Assembly (NCBI GenBank): GCA_964587625.1
Contig: CAZPLU010000005.1
Span: forward strand, 38,154-102,153
DNA length: 64,000 bases
From: DAOPZJ01 sp964587625
GTDB lineage: Bacteria; Bacillota; Clostridia; Oscillospirales; JAKOTC01
Reading direction: 5' to 3'
Shown in pieces: positions 52,177-61,018 of the stretch. Under the pieces are notes generated by a model, which worked only from the letters and a program-made list of their open reading frames with translations, made no database searches and was not told the DNA's origin. The number at the start of each line of letters is the position of its first letter. Within the stretch, counting starts at the first letter, position 1. The position numbers were made by a program, and so were the translations under genes.

Positions 52177-53238
52177 ATGAAAGTTTTATTTTACACCAAT
52201 CTCCCCTCGCCGTACCGGGTGGATTTTTTCAATCTGTTGGGCAAAAGCGTCGAGCTGACCGTCGTTTTTACCGAACGCCGCTCGCAAAACGTGGGATGGG
52301 TGCAGGGCGGAGAACATATCGGCGATTTCAAGGCGGTTTTTTTATGCGACACCGCCGGGAAATCCAAGAACGTTTATCCCGAGGCGATTCAATACGCGCA
52401 GGAGGGGTTTGACGCCGTCTTTGTGACCAATTACGCCTCGCCGACCGAAATCTTGTTGCTGCGTGCGTTAAAACAGCGGCGTATCCCGTATATCCTCGAG
52501 GTGGACGGCGGTTTTATCCGGGAGGAAAGCGCGCTGAAACGGCAGTTGAAAAAGTACCTCATCACCGGCGCGGAGCATTATTTGTCCACAGACGCCCGCA
52601 CCGACGGCTATCTCGCCTTCTACGGTGCGGACAGGGCAAAAATCCGCCGTTATCCGCTGGCCTCGGTCTTTGCGGCGGAGGTTGCGGACGCCCCCGCGGA
52701 CGCCGGGGAAAAGGCGGCTCTTCGAAAAACGCTCGGCCTGCCTGACGGTCCGCTGGTGTTGTTTGCGGGGCAATTGATCCGCCGCAAGGGCGTGGATATT
52801 TTGGTCGAGGCCGCCAAACAATTGCCCGATCTCCGGTTTTGCATCGTCGGAAACGGCGACGCCTCCGTTTATCGCGCCCCCGACAATGTCTTGTTCGCCG
52901 GACAAAAAAACAAGGCCGAACTCGCGCAATATTACCGCGCCGCCGACCTGTTCGCGCTGCCGACCAGAGAGGATATCTGGGGGTTGGTCGTGGGCGAGGC
53001 CGTTGCAAAAGGTCTTCCCGTCGTCACAACCGACCGCTGCAATGCCGGGGTTGAACTGCTGGATCAAAATTTTATCGTACCCGCGGAAAACACGCCGGCG
53101 CTGACCGCGAAACTGGCCGAACTCCTTGCAGACCCCGCCGCGTTGGAAACCGCCGGAGAGGCCGCCCTTTCGATCGCGCGGCGCTGCACGATTGAGGCGA
53201 TGGTGAAGGCGCACCTGGAATTTTTGGCCGATTTGTGA
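52177..53238 (+). CDS. Glycosyltransferase family 4
   Basis: A 353-residue GT-B enzyme. It opens with VLFYTNLPSPYRVDFFNLLG, and the donor half has VLFAGQLIRRKGVDILVEAAKQLP, FCIVGNGD and the EX7E region LPTREDIWGLVVGEAVAKG, where both glutamates are visible. ATG 52177 directly follows the TGA of the preceding gene, so the two are coupled. It acts at the cytoplasmic membrane face on the growing repeat unit. Confidence 0.9.
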   Translation: MKVLFYTNLPSPYRVDFFNLLGKSVELTVVFTERRSQNVGWVQGGEHIGDFKAVFLCDTAGKSKNVYPEAIQYAQEGFDAVFVTNYASPTEILLLRALKQRRIPYILEVDGGFIREESALKRQLKKYLITGAEHYLSTDARTDGYLAFYGADRAKIRRYPLASVFAAEVADAPADAGEKAALRKTLGLPDGPLVLFAGQLIRRKGVDILVEAAKQLPDLRFCIVGNGDASVYRAPDNVLFAGQKNKAELAQYYRAADLFALPTREDIWGLVVGEAVAKGLPVVTTDRCNAGVELLDQNFIVPAENTPALTAKLAELLADPAALETAGEAALSIARRCTIEAMVKAHLEFLADL

Positions 53239-53275
53239 TATCCTTTTGCCATTCCTCGAACCTCGGGAGCGTTTT

Positions 53276-54844
53276 ATGGACAATCCGCTGAACTCCAGAA
53301 CCTTTCATACCGCGCGCAATATCAAATGGGGATATATCTTATCCGCCGTTCAATTGGTTTTGTCTTTTTTCTCCCGCACGATCTTCATTAACATCCTCGG
53401 AACGGTCTACCTCGGCGTCAACGGATTGTTCGCCAACATTCTCAGCGTGCTTTCACTGTCGGAGCTGGGCGCGGGGGCCGCCATCACTTTCGCGCTATAT
53501 AGGCCGCTGGCTGAAAACGACACCGAAAAAATCAAATCCCTGATACGGCTGATGCGAAACTTTAATCGTGTCGTGGCGGCTTTGATTGCCGTTTTGGGCG
53601 TCGCCGTCGTCCCGTTTTTAAATCAAATCGTCAAAACAGAGCGGCCGATTGACGGTCTGGCGATCTATTATCTGATCTTTTTATTCAACACCTGCACTTC
53701 CTATCTGTTCACTTACAAGGAGATTTTACTGCACGCCGATCAGCAGGGACATGTATCCGCCAAAAACAACCTGCTCTTCACGGTGGTCATGACCTTTTCC
53801 CAGTGCTTGGCGCTCTTTCTCTGCCGCGGAAGTCCTTTCGCCTATACCGTTTACCTCATCGCACAGGCGCTCATCTATCTTGCGATGCGAATCTCGTTAT
53901 ACCGCAAGCTCGATAAACTCTATCCGTATCTGCGCGATAAAAAAGTTCAAAAACTCGGCAAATCGGATAAAAAAGCCATCACGTCCCGCCTGAAAGCCCT
54001 GTTTTTGGGGCGGCTCGGCGGCGTTGCCGTGGACCAAACCGACAGTTTGATCATATCCTCCATGATCGGCGTGGCCGTCTATGGCTTGGTCGACACTTAT
54101 GTTTTACTGACCACGCGCATTCTCAGCTTTGTCCATGTGCTCAGCAGCGGCATGTTCGGGAGTTTGGGCAATTTGATCGCCACCGAAGACAGGCAGCGGC
54201 AGTCCGTTGTGCTCGGCTCGTTGAATTTTTTGAATTTTTGGGTTTACGGCTTCGTCTGTATCGCTTTCGCGGTGCTGACACAGCCGTTCATCACATTATG
54301 GCTGGGTACCGAACGCCTGATTCCCGTTTCCGCCCTGATGCTGATGCTGCTCAATCTCTATCTGTCCGGTCAGCACCTCGGGCTCCTCTCTTTCCGGGAC
54401 GCGGGCGGCGAATTCGAACGCGACTGGGCGACGCCGTTGATTCAAGGCGGGCTCAATCTCGCGCTCAGCGTCTTTTTGGCGCTTGAAATCGGGTTGGCGG
54501 GCGTCTATGTCGGTTCGGTTGTATCGACGATTTTTGCCTTCGCGATGCGCATCCGCCTGGTCTATCGAAAAATGCTGGGACGCACCATGCGTGAATATCT
54601 CGGAAAGTTTTTTATATATTTCATCACGTTTCTTGCGGTCGGCGGCGGACTCTTTGCCCTTTCGGAACTTGTGATTTTAAAACAAGTCACTCTTGCCCGG
54701 TTTGCGCTGATGACCCTGATCACCGGTGTCGCCGTAAATCTTGTGTTTTGGCTGTTGTTCCGGCGCACGGAAGAGTTTGCGTTTTTTGCGGAAAAAATCC
54801 AAATGCTCCGATTTCTGAAAAATCAAAAAAAAGACGGGGCTTGA
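53276..54844 (+). CDS. Polysaccharide flippase (Wzx/MATE-like)
   Basis: A 522-residue membrane protein of the oligosaccharide flippase family, with about 12-14 hydrophobic helices over the whole length. The opening TARNIKWGYILSAVQLVLSFFSRTIFINILG and the LGVNGLFANILSVLSLSELG stretch are typical of repeat-unit flippases of Firmicutes. It would move the lipid-linked unit across the membrane. ATG 53276 follows CGGGAGCG. No polymerase (Wzy-like) gene is visible in the cluster, so it is incomplete here or the unit is transferred by another route. Confidence 0.9.
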   Translation: MDNPLNSRTFHTARNIKWGYILSAVQLVLSFFSRTIFINILGTVYLGVNGLFANILSVLSLSELGAGAAITFALYRPLAENDTEKIKSLIRLMRNFNRVVAALIAVLGVAVVPFLNQIVKTERPIDGLAIYYLIFLFNTCTSYLFTYKEILLHADQQGHVSAKNNLLFTVVMTFSQCLALFLCRGSPFAYTVYLIAQALIYLAMRISLYRKLDKLYPYLRDKKVQKLGKSDKKAITSRLKALFLGRLGGVAVDQTDSLIISSMIGVAVYGLVDTYVLLTTRILSFVHVLSSGMFGSLGNLIATEDRQRQSVVLGSLNFLNFWVYGFVCIAFAVLTQPFITLWLGTERLIPVSALMLMLLNLYLSGQHLGLLSFRDAGGEFERDWATPLIQGGLNLALSVFLALEIGLAGVYVGSVVSTIFAFAMRIRLVYRKMLGRTMREYLGKFFIYFITFLAVGGGLFALSELVILKQVTLARFALMTLITGVAVNLVFWLLFRRTEEFAFFAEKIQMLRFLKNQKKDGA

Positions 54845-54859
54845 ATTGGGAGGCATCTC

Positions 54860-55177
54860 ATGGAACCTGCGGTTTTTATCGGCGTCTTTCTGCCGCTTTT
54901 TGTGCTCCTGCTGGAACAGGAACAAGCCGGCGCGCATCTGAAAACCATTCAAATCATCAAACGTAAAAGAAACGGAGGAATCAAACCCATGAACGAATCC
55001 ATCAGACAATTCGTCGGAAAAAACTGCTTGATCTACACCTACAACAGCCAGCTTACCGGTATCGTCGTCTCGGTCGAGGATCATTGGATGACGATCAAGA
55101 CCAAAAACGCAAGCGAGTTGGTCAACCTCGACTACATCAGCCGCATCCGTGAATTTCCGGTCAAAAAGCAGGCCTGA
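54860..55177 (+). CDS. DUF6897-like small protein with two possible starts
   Basis: A 105-residue frame. The C-terminal 62 residues (from ATG 54989) form a compact beta-rich domain (KNCLIYTYNSQLTGIVVSV, LVNLDYISRIREFPV) of the DUF6897 type, similar in outline to an Sm/SH3 barrel. The N-terminal part holds one hydrophobic helix (AVFIGVFLPLFVLLLEQ) and a basic stretch (KRKRNGG). Both starts have good ribosome binding sites: GGGAGG 7 bases before ATG 54860, GGAGG before ATG 54989. A membrane-tethered and a soluble form may both be made. Function unknown. Confidence 0.7.
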   Translation: MEPAVFIGVFLPLFVLLLEQEQAGAHLKTIQIIKRKRNGGIKPMNESIRQFVGKNCLIYTYNSQLTGIVVSVEDHWMTIKTKNASELVNLDYISRIREFPVKKQA

Positions 55178-55181
55178 CCGC

Positions 55182-55338
55182 GATGGACAGCTCGAGAGCA
55201 TTTGGAATCCGCTGGTGTTCGCGGCATTGATTTAATCACGCAAGAAGACCGAATTTTACGGACAATTGCTGGCCGAGTATTTCATCGACTACGGCTTCGG
55301 TCGGTTCCGGGTCGAGGGCTTGCGTGCAGAGCAAAAAA
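55182..55338 (+). pseudogene. lgt: Remnant of lgt (prolipoprotein diacylglyceryl transferase)
   Basis: In one frame the bases read GQLESIWNPLVFAALI, a stop, then KKTEFYGQLLAEYFIDYGFG and RFRVEGLRAEQ. This matches the last two helices of Lgt, where the ESLWN, FDGQ, YGIGRFFIEGLR and D pattern is conserved. An internal TAA, no start, and the lack of the catalytic N-terminal two thirds show it is a dead fragment. It lies between the DUF6897 gene and a hairpin repeat cluster. Confidence 0.6.
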
Positions 55339-55423
55339 TCATTTCCGCCGCCGAGGGAACATGAAGGGAAATATCGAATTGCAAAGCAGGGGCGCGCCTG
55401 CGTGTGCGCTCGTGAAAACCTTC

Positions 55424-55553
55424 GTATGGCCTCCCTTGTCAAAGGGAGGTGGCAGCATTCCGCAGAATGCTGACGGAGGGATTCTTTATACAAAATCCCC
55501 CCTGCGCGTCCATTGATGACGCGCTTTCCCCCCTTTAACAAGGGGGGCTTTTT
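55424..55553. repeat. Intergenic hairpin repeat cluster
   Basis: Four perfect hairpins in 130 bases: CCTCCCTT/AAGGGAGG (55430-55449), CAGCATTC/GAATGCTG (55453-55472), GCGCGTC/GACGCGC (55504-55524) and CCCCCCTT/AAGGGGGG (55528-55547) followed by CTTTTT. The units resemble intergenic repeats (CCTCCCTTGTCAAAGGGAGG with GTGGCAGC and GACGGAGG) that are common in Clostridia genomes. It abuts the GH2 gene end. Confidence 0.7.
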
Positions 55554-58500
55554 ACACGCCGCTGCCCTTTGCTGTGAAATCAAAATCGCACTCGGGGCGG
55601 CGCAGGATGTTGCGCCATTGGATTTGAAACGGACCCGCGCCGTCCTTGGGTTTATATTGCAACAAGATATGGTTCAGTCCGCTCTCCAGCTCGAGATCGG
55701 CAAAGGTGGCCGAGCCGGAGATGTTGAAAGTATCTTTTTCCTCGGAATTGATCCAAAGCGTCACCTCGCCGTCCGCCGTCACATCGGCAAAGGTCTGCGC
55801 GCCGGGATCGGGAATGCCGATGTTGCTGCCCAAGTTTTTGCGCACCGCGGGCGAAAACAGCGTAAAATAGATCAGGGTGTCGCCGTCGATCACGAAATCG
55901 CCGTCCGCGCTGTATTTTTCCTCGAACCGCGCCGCCGCAAAAATCGGGCTGGTGTGCATGCGCTCGGTGGTGTATTTGGTACAGCGCAGCGCCTCCTCGG
56001 GCGGGAGCAACCCGTTTTGAATCGTAAAAATGTACTCGGGATAGCCCTTGCTGCCGCCGACGCTTTCGATCTCGCCGTCAAGCAAAACGCCCGCATCGAC
56101 CGTCTTTCCGAGGTTTCGCAGCAGATGATTCTCAAAACGCCCGAACCGTATGCGCTTTTCGTGTTCAAAATCCAAGCAAGACAGCCAAATGTCGGCGCCG
56201 TTGTACCGGATTTTTGCCGCCAAAATCAACGGCTTCGTGTCGTTTCGGTAACCGTGTTGCGTGGCACAATAAGCGCGCAGCATCTCGGAACGGTTGCCGT
56301 GCTCGTACAGCGGCACCATGCAGTTTTTCGGACAGGTCACGACCAGCGGCTTTATTTTTTTGCCGGGTTTGATCATATGGCTCGCCACGGGGGTGTTCTC
56401 GCTGTCCGGGCTGCAGTAACTGAAACGCTCGATGCCGCACAAATCCTCGTTGGAAACGCCGGAGAGTTCGGGGATGTCGCCGTATCGAACGCCGCTGTAA
56501 ATGCCTTCGGGGTCTTGGGTCAGCAGGATCGGGACGCCGGTTTTTTCGCCGATCGTGTCGGCCATTTTTTGATCGACGCGGGGGATGAAGAATTTAGCGC
56601 CTTTTCTCGCCGTCGACAGCGCCGCTGCGGTTTCGGTGAGGCCTTCAAGCACACGCGGCGTCCGATTGGCGGCATCGATCTCCTCGGCGCGTTTGAGCAT
56701 GTTGTAAATCAATTGCTTTGCAGCCGGAATCTCGGTGTGCTTTTCGGTCACGCGCATTTGACAAGCGATGATCCTGCCCTTGCCGACGACCATTTCGAAC
56801 AGCGGTGTGAACGACAGGTCGCCGTCGCCGAAATCGCCTTCTCCGCTGTCCAGAATCGGCTTGATCCGTTTCCCGTCATCTTTTTGATACATTTTGTGCG
56901 CCACAAACGTGTCGCCCGAGATCAGCGTATAGGGGTCATCCGACCACATGGCGAGGTCTTCGTTTTTGAGACCTTTGGTCAACACGGTATCGAACGAGCG
57001 GATAAAAGCGCTCTGTACGGGTTTTTGAACGAGTTTCACGCCGGGCAGCGGCGAGATGCGCTGTTCAAAGATCAAAACGCTCCCGCCTTTTTGCGCGAAC
57101 GCCTTGATGGTTTTGTTGAGGTCGCTTCCGGTCTCGACGGCGTCTTTTTCGATGATCAGCGTGCCGAATCCGTCAAGGGTCTCGGGGCTGTATTCATACA
57201 AAGCGCCGATCTGCGTTAAAAGCTTTTCCAAATAACCCGCGCCGATGACGGCGATTTTGTTTTTGGGGGTAAATTTTTTCGGCGCACAGATCCGGATCGG
57301 CTTTTCGCGGTGTTCCAAAACTTTGAAGTTATTTTTTACGGTGATCGCCTGCGTAAATGCTCCGTGTTTTCCGACCGGCCCAAGCGTGAAAGCGAGCTTT
57401 TTAATCTCGCCGATACCCACCTCGATTTTGCTGTCATACCGCGTTAAAACAAACGGCCCGCACTTGATGGCGCAGGTGAACATACCCTTGATTGCGCGTT
57501 TCGTGTCGTTGACGATATAGATTTCACGCTCGATCGGCGCGTCGGGGTAATAATGGTTTCTCCGGCTGCGGTCGATGGCCGCAAGTGGGCGGAAGGCCGT
57601 TGTGACCTTCTCGGTTCCGGTTTGGGGGAGATAGCCCTTTCCGCTTCTTTTGCTCCAATAATCGAATTCGCTGACGCCCGCCTGCGCATACAGCGGCTTC
57701 ATGCCGGGCGCGGTGAAATCCCCGTAGACGAAGGTCTTCGCGGCGTGCGGGCGCAGATTGACATTACAAGACAAATTCCAGGGGCCGAGGCAGCAGACCC
57801 CGTTGGCGCGCGCGTCCTCGACGATATAGAAAAGGTCTTCCGTCGCCGCCGCGACTTGCAGGTTGTATTCGCGCCAGGCGTCGTCGCCGATGAGATGCAG
57901 CGTATTGTTGGGCCCGACGTAGTGGTACAGACACATCTCGCCGCTGTTGAGGGGGCGGGTCTTGTCCCACCAACCGGTTCCGGCGACGTCCTTGCCGTAG
58001 TGGCGGCTGAGCATCTCCTGCGCGGTCTCGTCCCACAAGGAGCTGTCGCCCTCGTGATAGGCGACCCGGGTGGGGTCAAGTTCGTTGAAGAGGGCTCGGA
58101 TTTTCGGGGCCTCTTTTTTCATCAATTCATTTTCACGGCAGTTCCAGCGCAGCTCGTTGCCGCAGCTGTATAAAATTACGCTGGGGTGGTTTTTTTCGCG
58201 TTTGACCAGTTCGCGCACATGCCGCTGTCCGTTTTGCCAATAACGGATGTCTTCGGTGGCCTCTCCGCCGCCGCTGCCGTGCATATTGGTCTCGGCGGTG
58301 ATGTAGATGCCCGCCTCGTCGGCCATATCCAACACCAGTTCGGGATGCGGATGCGTGTGCAGGCGGGAGTGGTTCATATTGTAACTGCGCAGCATTTTGA
58401 ACCATTTCGTAATCCATCCTCGCGTGTAGGAATACGGCGTCGCTTTATGGCCGAAATCAGAGAACAGGTGCAGCGGATGGCCGTTCAGCATCAGGTTTTC

Positions 58501-59409
58501 GCCCTCGATCCAGACCTCGCGGAAGCCGAACCGCTCGGTCATGCGGTCGATCTCGACGCCGTCCGAAAAAACGGCGGTGCGGATATCATACAGGTTGGGG
58601 GTAAACGCATCCCAAAGTTTCGGGTTTTCCCACGGCACAATGCGTTCCGCCGTCGCCTCGGACTGCGCCCGTATCGTTCCGGCGAGCTCGGGGATTTGAA
58701 TCGGATCGCCGTCGACGGCCGGTTTGAGGATCAGTTCCACCGTGCGGTCGGAGGTGTTTTTAATCACATATTTCAGTTTTAATGTCTTTTCGCGCACCGA
58801 AGTCACGATCGTGAGGTCGTCGATATAGATCTCGCCCTTTTCGACCAGCCAAGTATCCCGCTGGATGCCGCGCATTTGGCCGGTCAGCCAGTTGCCGGTG
58901 CCGTGCAGCGCCGCGCCGCGTTCGGTGCGCTCATAATCGTCCAAAAAAATCGCGAGTTCGTTTTGACCGTCGGTCAGATACGGGGTGATGTCGACTTCGG
59001 TCGGCAGCGTGTATTCCCGGCTGCAGGCCGCTTTTTTGCCGTTGACGAAAATCGCGGCGGTCGGACCGACGGCCTCCGCGATGAAAAAGTAACGTTTTCC
59101 CCTTTGCGGTGTGAGTTCAAAAGCACGGCGCACCCAGACGCGTTTTGCCTTGCTCCACGCGGCGGGATAACCGAACGCGTCGAACAAATTCTCGGTATCC
59201 GAGTCGCCGACGATGGCGGGGTTTTCGGTATAATATTTTTCGCCGGGCTTTTTGACCGCATCGCTGGGCTTGTTGTAAAAAGAGGGGACGAGATACTGGC
59301 CCTCCAGCCATCCCTGTTCGGGTACTTTTTCGCAGGGTGCGCCGCCGTAGACGGGGAGGATGTCCCACCAACCGTTCAGACAAGTTTTTTCATCAAACCG
59401 GAAAATCAT
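55552..59409 (-). CDS. Large GH2-type glycoside hydrolase
   Basis: A 1285-residue protein of the GH2 clan (beta-galactosidase/glucuronidase-like). The N-terminal sugar-binding jelly roll (residues about 10-190) has WVRRAFELTPQRGKRYFFIAEAV, then an Ig-like domain with GFREVWIEGENLMLNG leads to the TIM barrel, with NHSRLHTHPHPELVLDMADEAGIY and the acid/base pair in HPSVILYSCGNE near residue 415. The matching nucleophile is not obvious. Residues 650-1285 are additional beta domains, far longer than the usual 600-1050. No signal peptide is seen. Start ATG 59409 with GGAG 11 bases upstream. The substrate is unknown. Confidence 0.8.
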   Translation of the reverse strand: MIFRFDEKTCLNGWWDILPVYGGAPCEKVPEQGWLEGQYLVPSFYNKPSDAVKKPGEKYYTENPAIVGDSDTENLFDAFGYPAAWSKAKRVWVRRAFELTPQRGKRYFFIAEAVGPTAAIFVNGKKAACSREYTLPTEVDITPYLTDGQNELAIFLDDYERTERGAALHGTGNWLTGQMRGIQRDTWLVEKGEIYIDDLTIVTSVREKTLKLKYVIKNTSDRTVELILKPAVDGDPIQIPELAGTIRAQSEATAERIVPWENPKLWDAFTPNLYDIRTAVFSDGVEIDRMTERFGFREVWIEGENLMLNGHPLHLFSDFGHKATPYSYTRGWITKWFKMLRSYNMNHSRLHTHPHPELVLDMADEAGIYITAETNMHGSGGGEATEDIRYWQNGQRHVRELVKREKNHPSVILYSCGNELRWNCRENELMKKEAPKIRALFNELDPTRVAYHEGDSSLWDETAQEMLSRHYGKDVAGTGWWDKTRPLNSGEMCLYHYVGPNNTLHLIGDDAWREYNLQVAAATEDLFYIVEDARANGVCCLGPWNLSCNVNLRPHAAKTFVYGDFTAPGMKPLYAQAGVSEFDYWSKRSGKGYLPQTGTEKVTTAFRPLAAIDRSRRNHYYPDAPIEREIYIVNDTKRAIKGMFTCAIKCGPFVLTRYDSKIEVGIGEIKKLAFTLGPVGKHGAFTQAITVKNNFKVLEHREKPIRICAPKKFTPKNKIAVIGAGYLEKLLTQIGALYEYSPETLDGFGTLIIEKDAVETGSDLNKTIKAFAQKGGSVLIFEQRISPLPGVKLVQKPVQSAFIRSFDTVLTKGLKNEDLAMWSDDPYTLISGDTFVAHKMYQKDDGKRIKPILDSGEGDFGDGDLSFTPLFEMVVGKGRIIACQMRVTEKHTEIPAAKQLIYNMLKRAEEIDAANRTPRVLEGLTETAAALSTARKGAKFFIPRVDQKMADTIGEKTGVPILLTQDPEGIYSGVRYGDIPELSGVSNEDLCGIERFSYCSPDSENTPVASHMIKPGKKIKPLVVTCPKNCMVPLYEHGNRSEMLRAYCATQHGYRNDTKPLILAAKIRYNGADIWLSCLDFEHEKRIRFGRFENHLLRNLGKTVDAGVLLDGEIESVGGSKGYPEYIFTIQNGLLPPEEALRCTKYTTERMHTSPIFAAARFEEKYSADGDFVIDGDTLIYFTLFSPAVRKNLGSNIGIPDPGAQTFADVTADGEVTLWINSEEKDTFNISGSATFADLELESGLNHILLQYKPKDGAGPFQIQWRNILRRPECDFDFTAKGSGV

Positions 59410-59515
59410 AAAATTGTAATCTCCTTTTTTGAATTTATCAAAATTCATCCGGATTTCGCGAAAAGCGGCGGATACAGGCAAAAACATGAAAAAAAATTCG
59501 GTATTTTTCTCCTAT

Positions 59516-59544
59516 ATTTTATCCGTCAGCCGGTTCCTTGTCAA
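59516..59544 (-). promoter_or_regulatory. Promoter of the GH2 gene
   Basis: On the minus strand TTGACA (59544-59539) and TAAAAT (59521-59516) are 17 bases apart. Confidence 0.7.
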
Positions 59545-59567
59545 GCGTTTTGACCGGGGTTACGGAT

Positions 59568-59597
59568 TTGACAGCCCGGGTCGAGGGGTGTTATAAT
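59568..59597 (+). promoter_or_regulatory. Promoter of the glycerol-1-phosphate dehydrogenase gene
   Basis: TTGACA (59568-59573) and TATAAT (59592-59597) are 18 bases apart. Its -35 box lies 23 bases from the divergent GH2 -35 box. Confidence 0.7.
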
Positions 59598-59667
59598 CGT
59601 TTTCGGCAAAATAAGACGCGCGCGGTTTCAATTCCCAAATATAAATGATTCGTGAGGCATATTTGCA

Positions 59668-60960
59668 ATGGATTTACAAGCCCTGCTCAAAGATATGGAA
59701 AACTGCCCCTGCGGAAAGACGCATACGTTCGACACAAAGTTTTGCGAGATCGGAAGCGGATTGACCAAAAAAACCGGGGAAATCCTCGAAAAGGCGGGGT
59801 TTGATAAAAACATCCTGCTGGTCGCCGACCGCAGCACGCTCAAAGCGGCCGACGGTATTTTGGATGCGCTGACGGGCGCGGGCTTCATTGTCAAGCAGTT
59901 GATTTTCGACGACCAAAAATACGCCATGGCGGAGCAGATCGACGAGATCGAGGGGCTTTGCTCCGACGTCGGCTCGGTCATCTCAGTCGGAACCGGTTCG
60001 CTGAACGACATCTGCCGCGTCGCGGCGTTCCGAAAAGAAAAACAATATTGTATCTTCGCGACCGCGCCCTCGATGGACGGCTTCGCCTCCGACACCGCGC
60101 CGATCGTGAAAAATCATTATAAGACCTCGTGGAAGGCCAAGCAGCCCGAGGTCATCATCGGCGACACCGCCATTTTAGCCGCGTCGCCCGCCGTTCTCAA
60201 ATCCGCCGGGTTCGGCGATATGGCCGCCAAATATCTGGCTTTGGTCGAGTGGAAAATTGCCCGACTTGTCGGCGGCGAATATTATTGCGAAAACGTCGCC
60301 GGGCTGGTAGAGGACGCCATTCGGCGCATCACGGCACTGTGCGACCGGGTGACCGACGGCGACGAGCGGACCGCCGGAAAGATCATGGAGGCGCTGGTGC
60401 TGACCGGACTTGCGATGAAATTGACCGGTAACTCCCGCCCCGCAGCCGGTTCCGAGCATGTCGTCTCGCACTTTTGGGAGTGCAAAAAGCTCGTAAAAGG
60501 CATTTGGCCCGATTATCACGGGCGCAAGGTCGGCGTGGCGACCGTATTGCTCAACCGGATATACCGCCGGATCGCCGCCGATTACCCCGAGGTCGAGACC
60601 CGCGCCGACAACCCCGACTGGGAGACGATAAAAACCGCGTACGGGCTCGAACTGGTCGATTCGATGCTGGCCGAAAACAATCCGAGCATCGTCGCGGACA
60701 TCGATCCGGCGCATTTGAAAGCGTGCTGGCCGCAGATACGGCAGTTGATTTTAACCGAGCTGCCGACCGACGAACACTTGGTGGATATGATGAAACGCGC
60801 GGGCGCGGCGACCGCCCCCGAAGAGGTGCATGTGGACGTGCAGCTCTTGCGCGACGGGTTGAGATACCACCCCTATATGCGCCGCCGTTTGCTGCTTTCG
60901 CGCCTGCTGCCGATGACGGATGTGGATGTGGATCGATATATCGACGGTCTGACGATTTGA
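59668..60960 (+). CDS. egsA: sn-Glycerol-1-phosphate dehydrogenase (EgsA/AraM type)
   Basis: A 430-residue metal-dependent dehydrogenase that reduces dihydroxyacetone phosphate to sn-glycerol-1-phosphate. It has CPCGKTHTFDTKF near the N terminus, ISVGTGSLNDICRVAA for NAD binding, FATAPSMDGFASDTAPI, and metal-ligand histidines in GSEHVVSHFWE and WPDYHGRKVGVAT. Length and motifs fit the bacterial AraM/EgsA group. In Bacillus the product feeds heptaprenylglyceryl phosphate formation by PcrB; no PcrB is near. It has its own promoter at 59568 and stands alone. Confidence 0.9.
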   Translation: MDLQALLKDMENCPCGKTHTFDTKFCEIGSGLTKKTGEILEKAGFDKNILLVADRSTLKAADGILDALTGAGFIVKQLIFDDQKYAMAEQIDEIEGLCSDVGSVISVGTGSLNDICRVAAFRKEKQYCIFATAPSMDGFASDTAPIVKNHYKTSWKAKQPEVIIGDTAILAASPAVLKSAGFGDMAAKYLALVEWKIARLVGGEYYCENVAGLVEDAIRRITALCDRVTDGDERTAGKIMEALVLTGLAMKLTGNSRPAAGSEHVVSHFWECKKLVKGIWPDYHGRKVGVATVLLNRIYRRIAADYPEVETRADNPDWETIKTAYGLELVDSMLAENNPSIVADIDPAHLKACWPQIRQLILTELPTDEHLVDMMKRAGAATAPEEVHVDVQLLRDGLRYHPYMRRRLLLSRLLPMTDVDVDRYIDGLTI

Positions 60961-61018
60961 GACACAAGTGAATAAACCGTTACCGGCGGCTCCGATTCCC
61001 CTATCAAAAACGGTATTG

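Noticed and set aside
55513..57219. 568-codon plus-strand frame opposite the GH2 gene
   Set aside because: Antisense shadow of a high-GC gene; it runs through the repeat cluster and has no recognisable domain.
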